In this document: positions 15,355 through 23,856 of the stretch, piece by piece
Numbering within the stretch: position 1 is the first letter of the stretch
Layout of the letters: every line of letters begins with the position of its first letter
NCBI GenBank assembly: GCA_030153045.1
Contig: JASLID010000122.1
Coordinates: forward strand, 1 to 32,490
Length of the DNA: 32,490 nucleotides
Direction: 5' to 3'
Source: Flavobacterium sp.
Lineage (GTDB): Bacteria; Bacteroidota; Bacteroidia; Flavobacteriales; Flavobacteriaceae
Notes under the pieces: model-generated
The model's input: the letters and a program-made list of their open reading frames with translations, nothing else
Told to the model about the DNA's origin: nothing
Database searches by the model: none
Program-made: the position numbers and the translations under genes

Positions 15355-17220
15355 TTAATTCAGATAGTCGAATAAATCTAATGACTGAAGAATAATATTT
15401 TGATCAGCGAAATTCGAATTAAATTCCATTTCAAATTTCATTTTATTCTCTTTTAGTTTTTTGGAAGATTTAAATTGTAGGTTTTTAAATTGTTTACTAA
15501 TCTTTGCTATTCTTTCGGCGTCTTTCGATGACTCACCAGCTTCCATCATTTTTTTAATAAAATCTTTAATATTCAAGTTTCCTGAGATATAATTCTTTGC
15601 CATTTGTTTCTTAGTATCCAATGCAAAATCAGATTTCAATCCATTATTCAGATATTTCAATCCGTTAGTAATTACAAAAACATCCCCATCTTTAAGCAAA
15701 ACGATTGGACCAAACTCTGGTGATGATTTTTTAATGACATAATAATTATTTTCTTTTAGCAATACCTTTTTTCTAACTCCCAAATCTAACAGTTTTTCGG
15801 TCATGGTAGGATGTGTCGAAGTCATCACCACTGAAAAAATAGGTCTTGTTTTATTGATCACTTTTTCTTCTTCCACTTCTTCATAATCTTCATCATATGT
15901 AGTAGAAGTAACCTTTTCGGTGTAGGACTCAATGTTATGCAAAAATACTGATAAGTCTCCGTCAAAAATTGAAGCAGTTGCCTTCTCATCGATGATGGTT
16001 GTAAACAAATCTGTTATAATTTCAATATCTTGTTTCTCCAAAGGTAAATTCGCTAAAGCTTGCTCTGTCAATTTAGGATAATTTTTCAGTGCCTCTTCCG
16101 TATTTACGTGATATGACATATAAGCCAATGGTGCTTCACTTGGAAAATATTTGAAAATGTTTTTATTTGGTTTTCCGGAAATTACTTTACTCACAATTTT
16201 AGCCAAAGGTTCAGAATATTCAACCGTTTGCTCTATTCGGGCTTTATCATTTTCAAAATAGAAATCGGCATTCATTCCTTTAATAGCGTGTTCTGTCTCA
16301 TAAGTTCCAACCGAAGGCATAAATCTGTACAAATATCTGAAACTATTCATACTTGAAGAAAACGAAGCGTAATTTAACCATGCAGAAATGTCGGCTTTGC
16401 TATTTATTTTATCTGAAAACGGCATGACAAAACCTTCTTCAAACAAAAGTGCTACTTGTGCTTCTTGTTTGACTTGTTTTTCAATTCGTTCTTTTTCACG
16501 CTCTTTTTCACGCTCTTCATCCAGTTTCCTGTAATACTCATCGTTATATTCTTCATCTTCTTCTGATTCTTCTGATTCTTCATCAGAATCCTCATTTTCC
16601 TGAGCAACTTCAGCAGCATGAACTACATCCTCGACAATCGCTTCGGTTGCTGGTTCTACTGCTTCTTCAACTACATATTCTTCAGCAACAGCTGTCGAAT
16701 CGACAACCGCTTCAGCAACATCCATCGTATCTATTTCAAATCCTTTGTATTCATTTTTATGAAATGCATTCAAAACACCATACACTACTAAATTTTTCTT
16801 GTCCCATGCCAAAGTATAACTGTCACTTTTAGATGAGTATATCTGATATTTAGGATAACTCTTAACTGTTTCCACAATAGAATCATTTTCTTTTGCCTGA
16901 TCTATCTTGCGCTGAACGAATTGTTGCAGTCCCTTATCATCAATTAAAGGCAGTGAAATTTGATAATACGGAATACTATCGGTAAAATTTCCGTGAATGA
17001 TAACCGGTTTTGATTTGTCAACAAATGACATAAAATCATTCAATTTCAACTTAGCATTTTCTTTGTTAAAATTTTTAAATGCCTTGTGATTGAACAAGCT
17101 GTCCATATTGGCTTTTTTAGCAAACTGCTGTGTATTGAACTGAACAAAATAATCGTAATTCTTTTCCTGACCGAAAACCAAAACAGGAAGAATTAAAAAC
17201 AAATAAAAGTACTTTTTCAT
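15355..17220 (-). CDS. Large exported protein with acidic/coiled-coil insert, function unknown
   Basis: This 621-residue protein has a signal peptide ending VFGQ but no lipobox and no T9SS sorting domain, so it is probably periplasmic. I do not recognise the family with certainty; a distant DUF4836-like relationship is possible. Around residues 165-255 lies a low-complexity segment, first Ala/Val/Glu-rich (AEEYVVEEAVEP), then strongly acidic (DSDEESEESEEDEE), then a charged helix (REKEREKERIEKQ) likely to be a coiled coil. Flanking segments look like a mixed alpha/beta fold with two similar halves. It starts 3 nt after a lipoprotein gene stop, so the pair is an operon. It sits between hemF and hemB without an evident haem motif. 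Confidence 0.8.
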   Translation of the reverse strand: MKKYFYLFLILPVLVFGQEKNYDYFVQFNTQQFAKKANMDSLFNHKAFKNFNKENAKLKLNDFMSFVDKSKPVIIHGNFTDSIPYYQISLPLIDDKGLQQFVQRKIDQAKENDSIVETVKSYPKYQIYSSKSDSYTLAWDKKNLVVYGVLNAFHKNEYKGFEIDTMDVAEAVVDSTAVAEEYVVEEAVEPATEAIVEDVVHAAEVAQENEDSDEESEESEEDEEYNDEYYRKLDEEREKEREKERIEKQVKQEAQVALLFEEGFVMPFSDKINSKADISAWLNYASFSSSMNSFRYLYRFMPSVGTYETEHAIKGMNADFYFENDKARIEQTVEYSEPLAKIVSKVISGKPNKNIFKYFPSEAPLAYMSYHVNTEEALKNYPKLTEQALANLPLEKQDIEIITDLFTTIIDEKATASIFDGDLSVFLHNIESYTEKVTSTTYDEDYEEVEEEKVINKTRPIFSVVMTSTHPTMTEKLLDLGVRKKVLLKENNYYVIKKSSPEFGPIVLLKDGDVFVITNGLKYLNNGLKSDFALDTKKQMAKNYISGNLNIKDFIKKMMEAGESSKDAERIAKISKQFKNLQFKSSKKLKENKMKFEMEFNSNFADQNIILQSLDLFDYLN

Positions 17221-17223
17221 AAT

Positions 17224-17856
17224 TTAAGGGGTAAAGCTTATGGAATTGTTCATCAGTTTATTGTTGTTTAAAACATTCCATATATTCTGCTTTAAAAACA
17301 CTGTTTTTTTGGATTTTGAAAGTTTGCAATTCGGGTTTTGAACGGTAGCCACTTCTTTATCAAAAGTGTAAACCGCAGTGATGTTTGCCTTTAACAAATC
17401 TTCTTTTTTATCCTCATTTTTGGTCAAATTTTTAGGCAACGGATACGAAGCAATGCGTTCAAATCTTCCATTAGTTTCTTTAAAATGTATTAGATTATTT
17501 TTCTTGTCGATCGTATTTAATACTTTATTCAACGCTTCAACAGAGTTGTACGAAAAGTTAATTCTAAAAATGTAATTGCTAAAATCATGAGAAGTCAAAA
17601 CCTTTGAAATGCCTTTGACTTTCAATGCTTCCGCTTTGAACTGTGTTAATTTTAATTTTATATCCTCTTCATTGGGAATGCTAACACCATCAACCTCTTG
17701 TAGCATAATTGCCGATTTCATCTTAAGCCATGAATTGGAAAAATCAACCACCAAGCTATACTCTCCAGATTGATCCTTGTTGTGCTTAATCTTTTCGGTA
17801 ATTTCAAAGCACCCAGTGAGCAGAAAGAAAATACTTAATAAAATCAATTTTTTCAT
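17224..17856 (-). CDS. Lipoprotein of unknown function
   Basis: A 210-residue protein with a classical lipobox, LLTGC, putting the acylated cysteine at C16. I chose ATG 17856 because it starts the lipoprotein signal directly; an upstream in-frame start (17883) would add nine residues before it. The mature part is mixed charged with SGEYSLVVDFSNSW and NYIFRINFSYNSVEALNKVL strands and no motif I can assign. It is the first gene of a two-gene operon with the 621-residue exported protein and is divergent from hemB. A shared envelope function of the two is likely but unproven. Confidence 0.8.
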   Translation of the reverse strand: MKKLILLSIFFLLTGCFEITEKIKHNKDQSGEYSLVVDFSNSWLKMKSAIMLQEVDGVSIPNEEDIKLKLTQFKAEALKVKGISKVLTSHDFSNYIFRINFSYNSVEALNKVLNTIDKKNNLIHFKETNGRFERIASYPLPKNLTKNEDKKEDLLKANITAVYTFDKEVATVQNPNCKLSKSKKTVFLKQNIWNVLNNNKLMNNSISFTP

Positions 17857-17959
17857 GGCGCAAAAATAGGATTTAATTAACATATTGTCATCATTTGTGA
17901 AATAAAGATATTAAAGGGAAATCAGTACCTTTACACCCTCAATATTTGAATATCAAATT

Positions 17960-18952
17960 ATGTTTCCATTACACAGAGGTAGAAGATTACGCGTAAACGA
18001 AAGTATTCGTTCATTAGTTCGTGAAACCACATTAAGTCCATCCGATTTCATGTTTCCTATGTTTATTACAGAAGGAGAAAATGTACAGGTGGAAATTCCT
18101 TCCATGGTTGGAATTTACCGTCGATCGATCGATTTAACAGTCAAAGAAGTCAAAGAAATATACGATTTAGGCATTCGTGCTGTCAATATTTATGTAAAAG
18201 TAAGTGAAAACCTAAAAGATAATACGGGTAAAGAAGCCTGGAATCCGAATGGATTGATGCAACAGGCCATCCGAGCTATTAAAGCCGCTTGTCCGGAAAT
18301 GATTGTAATGCCAGATGTTGCTTTGGATCCGTATTCGATTTACGGTCACGACGGAATTATTGAAAACGGAGACATTGCTAACGATGCTACCAATGAAGCG
18401 TTGGTAAAAATGGCGGTTTCTCATGCTCAAGCGGGTGCCGATTTTGTGGCGCCAAGCGACATGATGGACGGTCGTGTCTTGCGTTTGCGCCAAGGATTGG
18501 ATGCTGCTGGTTTTCATCATGTGGGAATCATGAGTTATTCGGCGAAATATGCTTCGGCATTTTACGGTCCTTTCCGTGACGCTTTAGACAGTGCGCCAGT
18601 GGATAATGTCGACATTCCTAAAGACAAAAAAACCTACCAAATGGATTATGCCAACCGTATCGAAGCGATTAAAGAAGCTTTGTCTGATGTGGAAGAAGGT
18701 GCTGATATGGTGATGGTAAAACCGGGTATTGCTTATTTGGATATCGTTCGTGAAGTAAAAAATGCCGTGAATGTTCCGGTAACTGTTTTCCATGTGTCTG
18801 GTGAATATGCCATGATTAAAGCGGCAGCTGAAAGAGGCTGGTTGGATCACGACAAAATCATGATGGAACAATTAATGTGTATCAAGCGTGCCGGAGCGAG
18901 TCTTATTTCGACCTATTTTGCTAAAGAAGCAGCTATTTTAATGAAGAAGTAA
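17960..18952 (+). CDS. hemB: Delta-aminolevulinic acid dehydratase (porphobilinogen synthase)
   Basis: HemB condenses two 5-aminolevulinate molecules to porphobilinogen. The 330-residue protein has the two Schiff-base lysine regions, SYSAKYASAFYGPF and MVKPGIAYLD, plus APSDMMDGR and the ending ISTYFAKEAA. The metal region reads DVALDPYSIYGHDG, lacking the three cysteines of Zn enzymes, so it should be the Mg-dependent (Asp/Ala) type. The ATG at 17960 starts the conserved MFPLHRGRRLR. A TACCTTTA motif at 17926-17933 resembles a flavobacterial -7 element but has no well-placed TTG. It is followed 2 nt later by a cytochrome gene. Separation from hemA-F by two minus-strand genes means it has its own promoter. 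Confidence 0.97.
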   Translation: MFPLHRGRRLRVNESIRSLVRETTLSPSDFMFPMFITEGENVQVEIPSMVGIYRRSIDLTVKEVKEIYDLGIRAVNIYVKVSENLKDNTGKEAWNPNGLMQQAIRAIKAACPEMIVMPDVALDPYSIYGHDGIIENGDIANDATNEALVKMAVSHAQAGADFVAPSDMMDGRVLRLRQGLDAAGFHHVGIMSYSAKYASAFYGPFRDALDSAPVDNVDIPKDKKTYQMDYANRIEAIKEALSDVEEGADMVMVKPGIAYLDIVREVKNAVNVPVTVFHVSGEYAMIKAAAERGWLDHDKIMMEQLMCIKRAGASLISTYFAKEAAILMKK

Positions 18953-18954
18953 GC

Positions 18955-19335
18955 ATGAAAAGAATTGTCGTTGTATTTTTCTTATTGACACTTGCGTCAT
19001 GCAAAAATGAAGAAAAAAAGAAAGAATCCTTATATCCAAACACTGAAATTGCACAAACTCCAGAACAATTAGGGCAGGAGATTTTTGACGACAAAGGAAG
19101 GTGTTTTTCGTGTCATAAAGAAAATCAGAAAGTCATAGGTCCAAGCATTGCCGAAATTGCTCAAATGTATAAAGACAAAGGTGGAAATATTGTCGAATTT
19201 CTAAAAGGCGAGGCCAAACCCATTGTGGATCCTAGTCAATATGAAGTGATGAAAACCAATTTTGCCATTACAAAAAATCTTCCCGCAGAAGAATTAAAAG
19301 CATTGGAAGCGTATATTTTAAGTCATTCAAAATAA
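18955..19335 (+). CDS. c-type cytochrome lipoprotein
   Basis: A 126-residue monohaem cytochrome c (class I). A lipobox (LASC, C16) anchors it to a membrane; C50-F-S-C53-H54 is the covalent haem site, and M99 in YEVMKTNF is the likely sixth ligand. GPSIAEIAQMYKDKGG matches small cytochrome c551/c552-type domains. It probably carries electrons in the periplasm, for example to an oxidase. It starts 2 nt after hemB, so the transcript pairs tetrapyrrole synthesis with a haem protein. A UUCG-loop hairpin follows. Confidence 0.92.
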   Translation: MKRIVVVFFLLTLASCKNEEKKKESLYPNTEIAQTPEQLGQEIFDDKGRCFSCHKENQKVIGPSIAEIAQMYKDKGGNIVEFLKGEAKPIVDPSQYEVMKTNFAITKNLPAEELKALEAYILSHSK

Positions 19336-19343
19336 AAAAATCT

Positions 19344-19367
19344 AAGCCATCTTCGGATGGCTTTTTT
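19344..19367 (+). terminator. UUCG-tetraloop intrinsic terminator
   Basis: Arms AAGCCATC and GATGGCTT close a TTCG tetraloop, followed by a T run, 9 nt after the cytochrome stop. It ends the hemB transcript. Confidence 0.92.
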
Positions 19368-19391
19368 GTTGAAATTCATTATTTTTATCAA

Positions 19392-19862
19392 ATGAAAACA
19401 GCTTTTATCAATTCACCCTTAGGTATCACCAAAATTGAAGGCGACGAAAACGGAATTGCCATCATTTCGGTTTTGTCCGAAGGAGAGGTTACTTCCCAAA
19501 TTCCTTCCGAATTACAAGAAGCTGTCATTCAATTACAAGATTATTTCGAAGGGAAAAGAACCGATTTCAATTTCAAACTCAACCCAAAAGGAACCGATTT
19601 TCAACAAAAAGTATGGCAGGAATTACTTAAAATTCCGTTTGGAAAAACCATGTCTTATATGGATTTGTCCAAAAAGCTGGGCGATGTTAAAGCCATTCGC
19701 GCCGTGGCTTCTGCTAATGGAAAAAATCCGCTTTGGATTGTCGTTCCTTGTCATCGCGTGATTGGAACCGACGGCTCGCTCACGGGTTATGCTGGTGGAT
19801 TATGGCGAAAAAAATGGCTTTTGGAACACGAAAATCCTACGACACAGCAAAGTTTGTTTTAA
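19392..19862 (+). CDS. ogt: Methylated-DNA-[protein]-cysteine S-methyltransferase
   Basis: This enzyme repairs O6-alkylguanine by irreversible transfer to its own cysteine. The acceptor C120 is in IVVPCHRVIGTDGSLTGYAGG, and the DNA-binding helix region FGKTMSYMDLSKKLG precedes it. With 156 residues it has only the short N-terminal domain, like Ogt, and lacks the Ada regulatory part. It is transcribed separately after the cytochrome terminator. The next gene starts 67 nt downstream, so the two may share a transcript, which fits a common DNA-repair theme. Confidence 0.95.
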   Translation: MKTAFINSPLGITKIEGDENGIAIISVLSEGEVTSQIPSELQEAVIQLQDYFEGKRTDFNFKLNPKGTDFQQKVWQELLKIPFGKTMSYMDLSKKLGDVKAIRAVASANGKNPLWIVVPCHRVIGTDGSLTGYAGGLWRKKWLLEHENPTTQQSLF

Positions 19863-19929
19863 AAATAGGCATTGCAGATTTCAATTCAATTCTTTACATT
19901 CGTAACATAAACGCCAAAATGATAAAGTA

Positions 19930-20643
19930 ATGATCGAAAAAATCCAACTGGAAAATATTCTATTTCTAGACATTGAAACCGTTCCGGAACAAGAAAACTA
20001 CAACACACTTGATGAAGATTTTCAACATCTTTGGGAACAAAAAACACAATACCAACGCAAAGATGATTTCACTCCTGAAGAATTTTATGATCGCGCCGGA
20101 ATTTGGGCCGAGTTTGGGAAAATTGTTTGCATTTCTGTGGGGTATTTTACCTTTAAAGGAGACATAAGACATTTCAGAGTCACTTCTTTTTTTGGTCCCG
20201 AAGAAAAAATCCTAAAAGACTTCAATAATCTTTTAAACAATCATTTCAATCAGCCACAGCACCTTTTATGTGGACATAATGCCAAAGAGTTCGACATTCC
20301 GTTTATGGCGAGAAGAATGATTATTAACCAAATTGCCATTCCAAATAAGTTGAATTTATTTGGCAAAAAACCTTGGGAAATCCCACATTTGGACACTTTA
20401 GAATTATGGAAATTTGGCGATTACAAACATTTTACTTCTTTAAAATTGTTAACCAAGATTTTGGGTATCCCAACCTCAAAAGATGACATCGATGGTAGTC
20501 AGGTCGCACATGTTTTTTATGTTGAAAAAGACATTGACCGCATTGTGACCTATTGTGAGAAAGATGTCATTGCTGTTGCTCAGGTTTTTCTTCGATTGCG
20601 ACGAGAAGATTTATTAATTGACGAAGAGATTATTCATGTTTAA
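19930..20643 (+). CDS. Predicted 3'-5' exonuclease, PolB-like (PF10108 type)
   Basis: This 237-residue protein has the three DEDDy exonuclease motifs: Exo I FLDIETVPEQ, Exo II LLCGHNAKEFDIPFMARRM, and Exo III YCEKDVIAVAQ with the Y-x-x-x-D spacing. It matches the standalone B-family polymerase-like exonuclease group common in Bacteroidota. No polymerase domain is attached. It probably digests single-stranded or mismatched DNA 3' ends, but substrate and partner are unknown. It lies downstream of the alkyltransferase and before a convergent hairpin. Confidence 0.9.
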   Translation: MIEKIQLENILFLDIETVPEQENYNTLDEDFQHLWEQKTQYQRKDDFTPEEFYDRAGIWAEFGKIVCISVGYFTFKGDIRHFRVTSFFGPEEKILKDFNNLLNNHFNQPQHLLCGHNAKEFDIPFMARRMIINQIAIPNKLNLFGKKPWEIPHLDTLELWKFGDYKHFTSLKLLTKILGIPTSKDDIDGSQVAHVFYVEKDIDRIVTYCEKDVIAVAQVFLRLRREDLLIDEEIIHV

Positions 20644-20646
20644 AAT

Positions 20647-20678
20647 AAAAAAAATGCCCCGAAGTTCGGGACATTTTT
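20647..20678. terminator. Convergent intrinsic terminator
   Basis: Imperfect inverted repeat AAAAATGCCCCGAA / TTCGGGACATTTTT (one mismatch) with T runs on both strands, between the exonuclease gene and the convergent S8 protease gene. Confidence 0.85.
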
Positions 20679-20697
20679 AACAAATAAGTAATGCTTA

Positions 20698-23670
20698 TTA
20701 CTTATTCAACACTATTTTTTTGGTTGTTTTATTGTTTCCATTTTCGATAGAAAGCATATACACACCATCAGTAAAATTTTCGATACTTAAAGTTTCACTC
20801 GTATTGTTGGATGATTTATGCATGATTTTTCTACCTTGAATATCATAAATAGTATACACAGTCTCTCCTTCTAAAAGTGTGTTCAAATTAATATTTAACA
20901 ACCCTTTTGTTGGATTTGGATATATAGCCATTTTATTAAATACGTTATCACTTGTGCTTAAAGTTGATGGCTCCATTTTACAGAAATTTAAAGTAACTGC
21001 GTTTATGTCACCTGAATCATTAGCACCTACATCAAGTACATTTAAAGTCCAAGTTCCTTGAGCACTTAATCCATTAAAATTATGTAAACCTTCAAATGGT
21101 TTTACAGTTCCAGATACAACTGGCGCTGTTGCTGCACAACCATGAATTACACCTGAATCATCTAGTGTCGCTTGAATATTTGGATAAGTAGCATTTGCAC
21201 CTACACAAGGTTGATTTAATAAAATTATTTCAGGGCTACCAATTGCTGCTGGACCTGTTAAAGAGATTATCATATCTCCAATCCATGTATGTGTAACCTG
21301 AAGAGCCACATTTAAATCACCAATTTTAATATCATCCGGCACTATAATAGGAACACTTGCAAAACTATTTGCTGTACTACCAATGTGGGCAGTACTAAAA
21401 TCAGTAGCAGAATAACTATTTGATCCACAAGTATATTTTCCAGTGGTGAAAACAGAAGCAATTGGATTAGTTCCTTCACCACATCTATTTATTGGAAATA
21501 CTCTCCAGTAATATTTTGTTTCCGTACTTAAATCATTCAATGCTTTATAATTGTCAACTACAGTTGATGTAGAAATGATATTAGTAAAATTATTGTCTGT
21601 TGCCACTTCAACACGGTATGATTCTGCATTAATATCCTTATTCCAGTTTAATTGTATTGTCGTTGCAACTGGATTTTGATTATTTACTGGTGTTGTTAAA
21701 GTTGTGTTTTGGAATGTTGTTTTATAAACTCTTAATGTTCTATTTCTTATTTCAGTTTCTGTACCATTAGTTGCTTGCACACCAATTGTATACTCTCCCG
21801 CAGCAACGTTTGTCAACCCTGAAATAGTCATAACGACAGTTCCGTCAGCAGATAATGAATTATTATTAAATGTTGCAATAGCTCCCGCAGGCAATCCTGT
21901 AGCCGTAAAATTTGTGGTTCCCGCACCTGTTTGCTTATAGGCAAAATTAAAAGCTGCATTTTGGTTGTCACAAACTGTTAAATTATCTGATGTTGGATTA
22001 ATTGCAAATGTTGATGTTATCCCTGTTACAATAAGTGAGAAATTTTGAATATTATTTGCCAAATTTCCTTTGTGTGTAACCGTAATGATATAATCTCCTA
22101 TTGCTACTGGCCCATCAACATTAATACGCTCAATATTATCTACATTATTATCAGCATCTCTAAGAGCGTTTAAAGCTGGGTTAGCCTGTAATCTCCATGG
22201 AAATCTCGTAACAGCATTTCTTGTAATTCTGATGTCTAAATCATTAATCAAAACAGGTGTTAAGTCATTTACTGGTGATGTATCAGTTTTGGCAACTCCA
22301 GCAACATCCGTCCATGTTATAGAAGCAATAAGAGGTGTCATTCCTCCTACTGCTGAAACCGTTTTTGTAAAAACCTGTCCTTGTACTAACGTTTCTTCCG
22401 AAACCCATGATTGTAGACCATTTTGATTTAATGTTTCAACCGCTTTTTTGGCATTTAACAATCCCCATCCAAACTTTGCGTCTGGGCCAGGATTCCCAGC
22501 ATCATCAGCCGTGTGGCAAGCCAATCCTTTTAGAGTAGCCGCTTTCATAAAACCACCCGTGATATCTTTATTGTGTTGTTGAACCAACAATAGTGTACCC
22601 ATTACGTTAGGCGAAGACATTGAAGTTCCTGTCAGAGGACCCGTTGCTATATCGCTAGTTTCTAGAAGCGACGTTACATTAGTCCCATTCCCAGTAATAT
22701 CTGGCTTAATCCTTCTGTCATCAGTAGGGCCCTGACTACTACTTGTATTGATGGTCACAGAGGTTAATGTACCATCGGGAGCTATTGTAGCATCATTTGC
22801 ATTGGCAACAACAAGAATATTTTTCGCTGTTTTGTTACTTGTTAGTTTATCATAACCCGCAGCAATAGGCGCTGCATTATTATTATTAGTTCCGTCATTT
22901 CCTGCCGACATAACCGGTAAGTAATAAGGAGATATATATGCTATCTCATCCCACGTTCTTGCATCTTCAGAATAAGCTCCAATATACCAAGAAGGCAATG
23001 TTACTCCTGTGTTTGGATTTGTAACATAAACACCATAAGAATGATTGGATAATAGCATCCCTCCTTGTACTTCAGACAAAGCTTCAGATTCATCATTATC
23101 CCAATAGAAGGTTCTTGCCGTAGCTTGAGACGCCATCCCTTTAGTATTGTTCCCTGGAGCGATGTTGATTCCCATTATGGTTCCTGTCACGTGTGTTGCA
23201 TGGAAATTATAAGTGGTTCCTGCAACATCATCAACTGTTGTTACCCTATTCGTAAACCCATTATGGGTTCTTCTTACAGTTCCTCCGTCCCAAACACGAG
23301 CAACCATTCCTTGTCCATCAAGAGACAATCCCATTGAACCGCCAGCATTTAAATAATTTGCACGGGTAGATCTAGCAGCATTTAAATTATTATTTGAATA
23401 ATAAATAGGGAAACCGTCTGGAGTAACTTTCATAAGTTCATCTATTGTCCCATTATCATTTTTTATAAATTCAGGCCAACCATTGACTCTAGCAAGCCTT
23501 AAAGCTTTCTGCTTTTGTTCAAACTGAGATTTTTTAAACTCAATTTGCTTTGCTTTAATTTTCTCTAAATCATAACTCCTTATGATTTTTTCAGTATCTT
23601 CTTTGGTCTGAGATGTTGCAACAACAGAACAAAACACAGAAATACATAAAATCAAGTATTTGTTTTTCAT
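20698..23670 (-). CDS. T9SS-secreted subtilisin-like (S8) serine protease
   Basis: A 990-residue secreted protease with a signal peptide (residues 1-20), a short charged propeptide (about 25-75) and an S8 domain (about 95-415). The catalytic triad is D128 (RVWDGG), H157 (HATHVTG) and S350 (GTSMSSP), and the oxyanion Asn is in SAGNDG. After it come a beta domain, an FN3-like domain (about 640-740), a P-domain resembling that of proprotein convertases (about 755-895, with THTWIGDMIISLTGP), and a C-terminal T9SS type A sorting domain starting MAIYPNPTKG and ending KKIVLNK. It should be exported by Sec then T9SS and anchored or released outside the cell. It is monocistronic, convergent with the exonuclease gene. 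Confidence 0.93.
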   Translation of the reverse strand: MKNKYLILCISVFCSVVATSQTKEDTEKIIRSYDLEKIKAKQIEFKKSQFEQKQKALRLARVNGWPEFIKNDNGTIDELMKVTPDGFPIYYSNNNLNAARSTRANYLNAGGSMGLSLDGQGMVARVWDGGTVRRTHNGFTNRVTTVDDVAGTTYNFHATHVTGTIMGINIAPGNNTKGMASQATARTFYWDNDESEALSEVQGGMLLSNHSYGVYVTNPNTGVTLPSWYIGAYSEDARTWDEIAYISPYYLPVMSAGNDGTNNNNAAPIAAGYDKLTSNKTAKNILVVANANDATIAPDGTLTSVTINTSSSQGPTDDRRIKPDITGNGTNVTSLLETSDIATGPLTGTSMSSPNVMGTLLLVQQHNKDITGGFMKAATLKGLACHTADDAGNPGPDAKFGWGLLNAKKAVETLNQNGLQSWVSEETLVQGQVFTKTVSAVGGMTPLIASITWTDVAGVAKTDTSPVNDLTPVLINDLDIRITRNAVTRFPWRLQANPALNALRDADNNVDNIERINVDGPVAIGDYIITVTHKGNLANNIQNFSLIVTGITSTFAINPTSDNLTVCDNQNAAFNFAYKQTGAGTTNFTATGLPAGAIATFNNNSLSADGTVVMTISGLTNVAAGEYTIGVQATNGTETEIRNRTLRVYKTTFQNTTLTTPVNNQNPVATTIQLNWNKDINAESYRVEVATDNNFTNIISTSTVVDNYKALNDLSTETKYYWRVFPINRCGEGTNPIASVFTTGKYTCGSNSYSATDFSTAHIGSTANSFASVPIIVPDDIKIGDLNVALQVTHTWIGDMIISLTGPAAIGSPEIILLNQPCVGANATYPNIQATLDDSGVIHGCAATAPVVSGTVKPFEGLHNFNGLSAQGTWTLNVLDVGANDSGDINAVTLNFCKMEPSTLSTSDNVFNKMAIYPNPTKGLLNINLNTLLEGETVYTIYDIQGRKIMHKSSNNTSETLSIENFTDGVYMLSIENGNNKTTKKIVLNK

Positions 23671-23811
23671 AATTTAATTTGGTTAATTATTATTATAATT
23701 CGTAAAATTTTTAAAAAAAAGCAATTATAGCACATTTTTTTTAATAAAATCGTTTTTAAGTCGTTTATAACCTGTTCTTAACTTGTTTTTTATCATACTC
23801 GCTTAACTTTT

Positions 23812-23841
23812 TTGCAGGAAATTCATTTAATAGTACATTTA
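23812..23841 (+). promoter_or_regulatory. Predicted promoter of the SpmA/SpmB-like gene
   Basis: TTG at 23812-23814 and TACATTTA at 23834-23841 (7 of 8 to the TAnnTTTG pattern after free positions) are 19 nt apart. A second overlapping candidate is TTG at 23783-23785 with TAACTTTT at 23804-23811, spacing 18 nt. Either could serve; the second leaves a more usual leader length. Confidence 0.35.
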
Positions 23842-23856
23842 CAAAAAAATAAGATT

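Noticed and set aside
16480..16680. Low-complexity DNA in the 621-residue protein gene considered as a repeat array
   Set aside because: It is explained by Glu/Asp/Ala/Arg-rich coding sequence in frame, with no regular spacer-repeat structure.
18212..18871. Long open frames antisense to hemB
   Set aside because: They lie wholly within a clear, conserved hemB and encode no recognisable motif; they are by-products of its codon use.
23065..23337. Open frame antisense to the S8 protease catalytic domain
   Set aside because: It is fully inside the catalytic-domain coding region and has no independent start context or domain.
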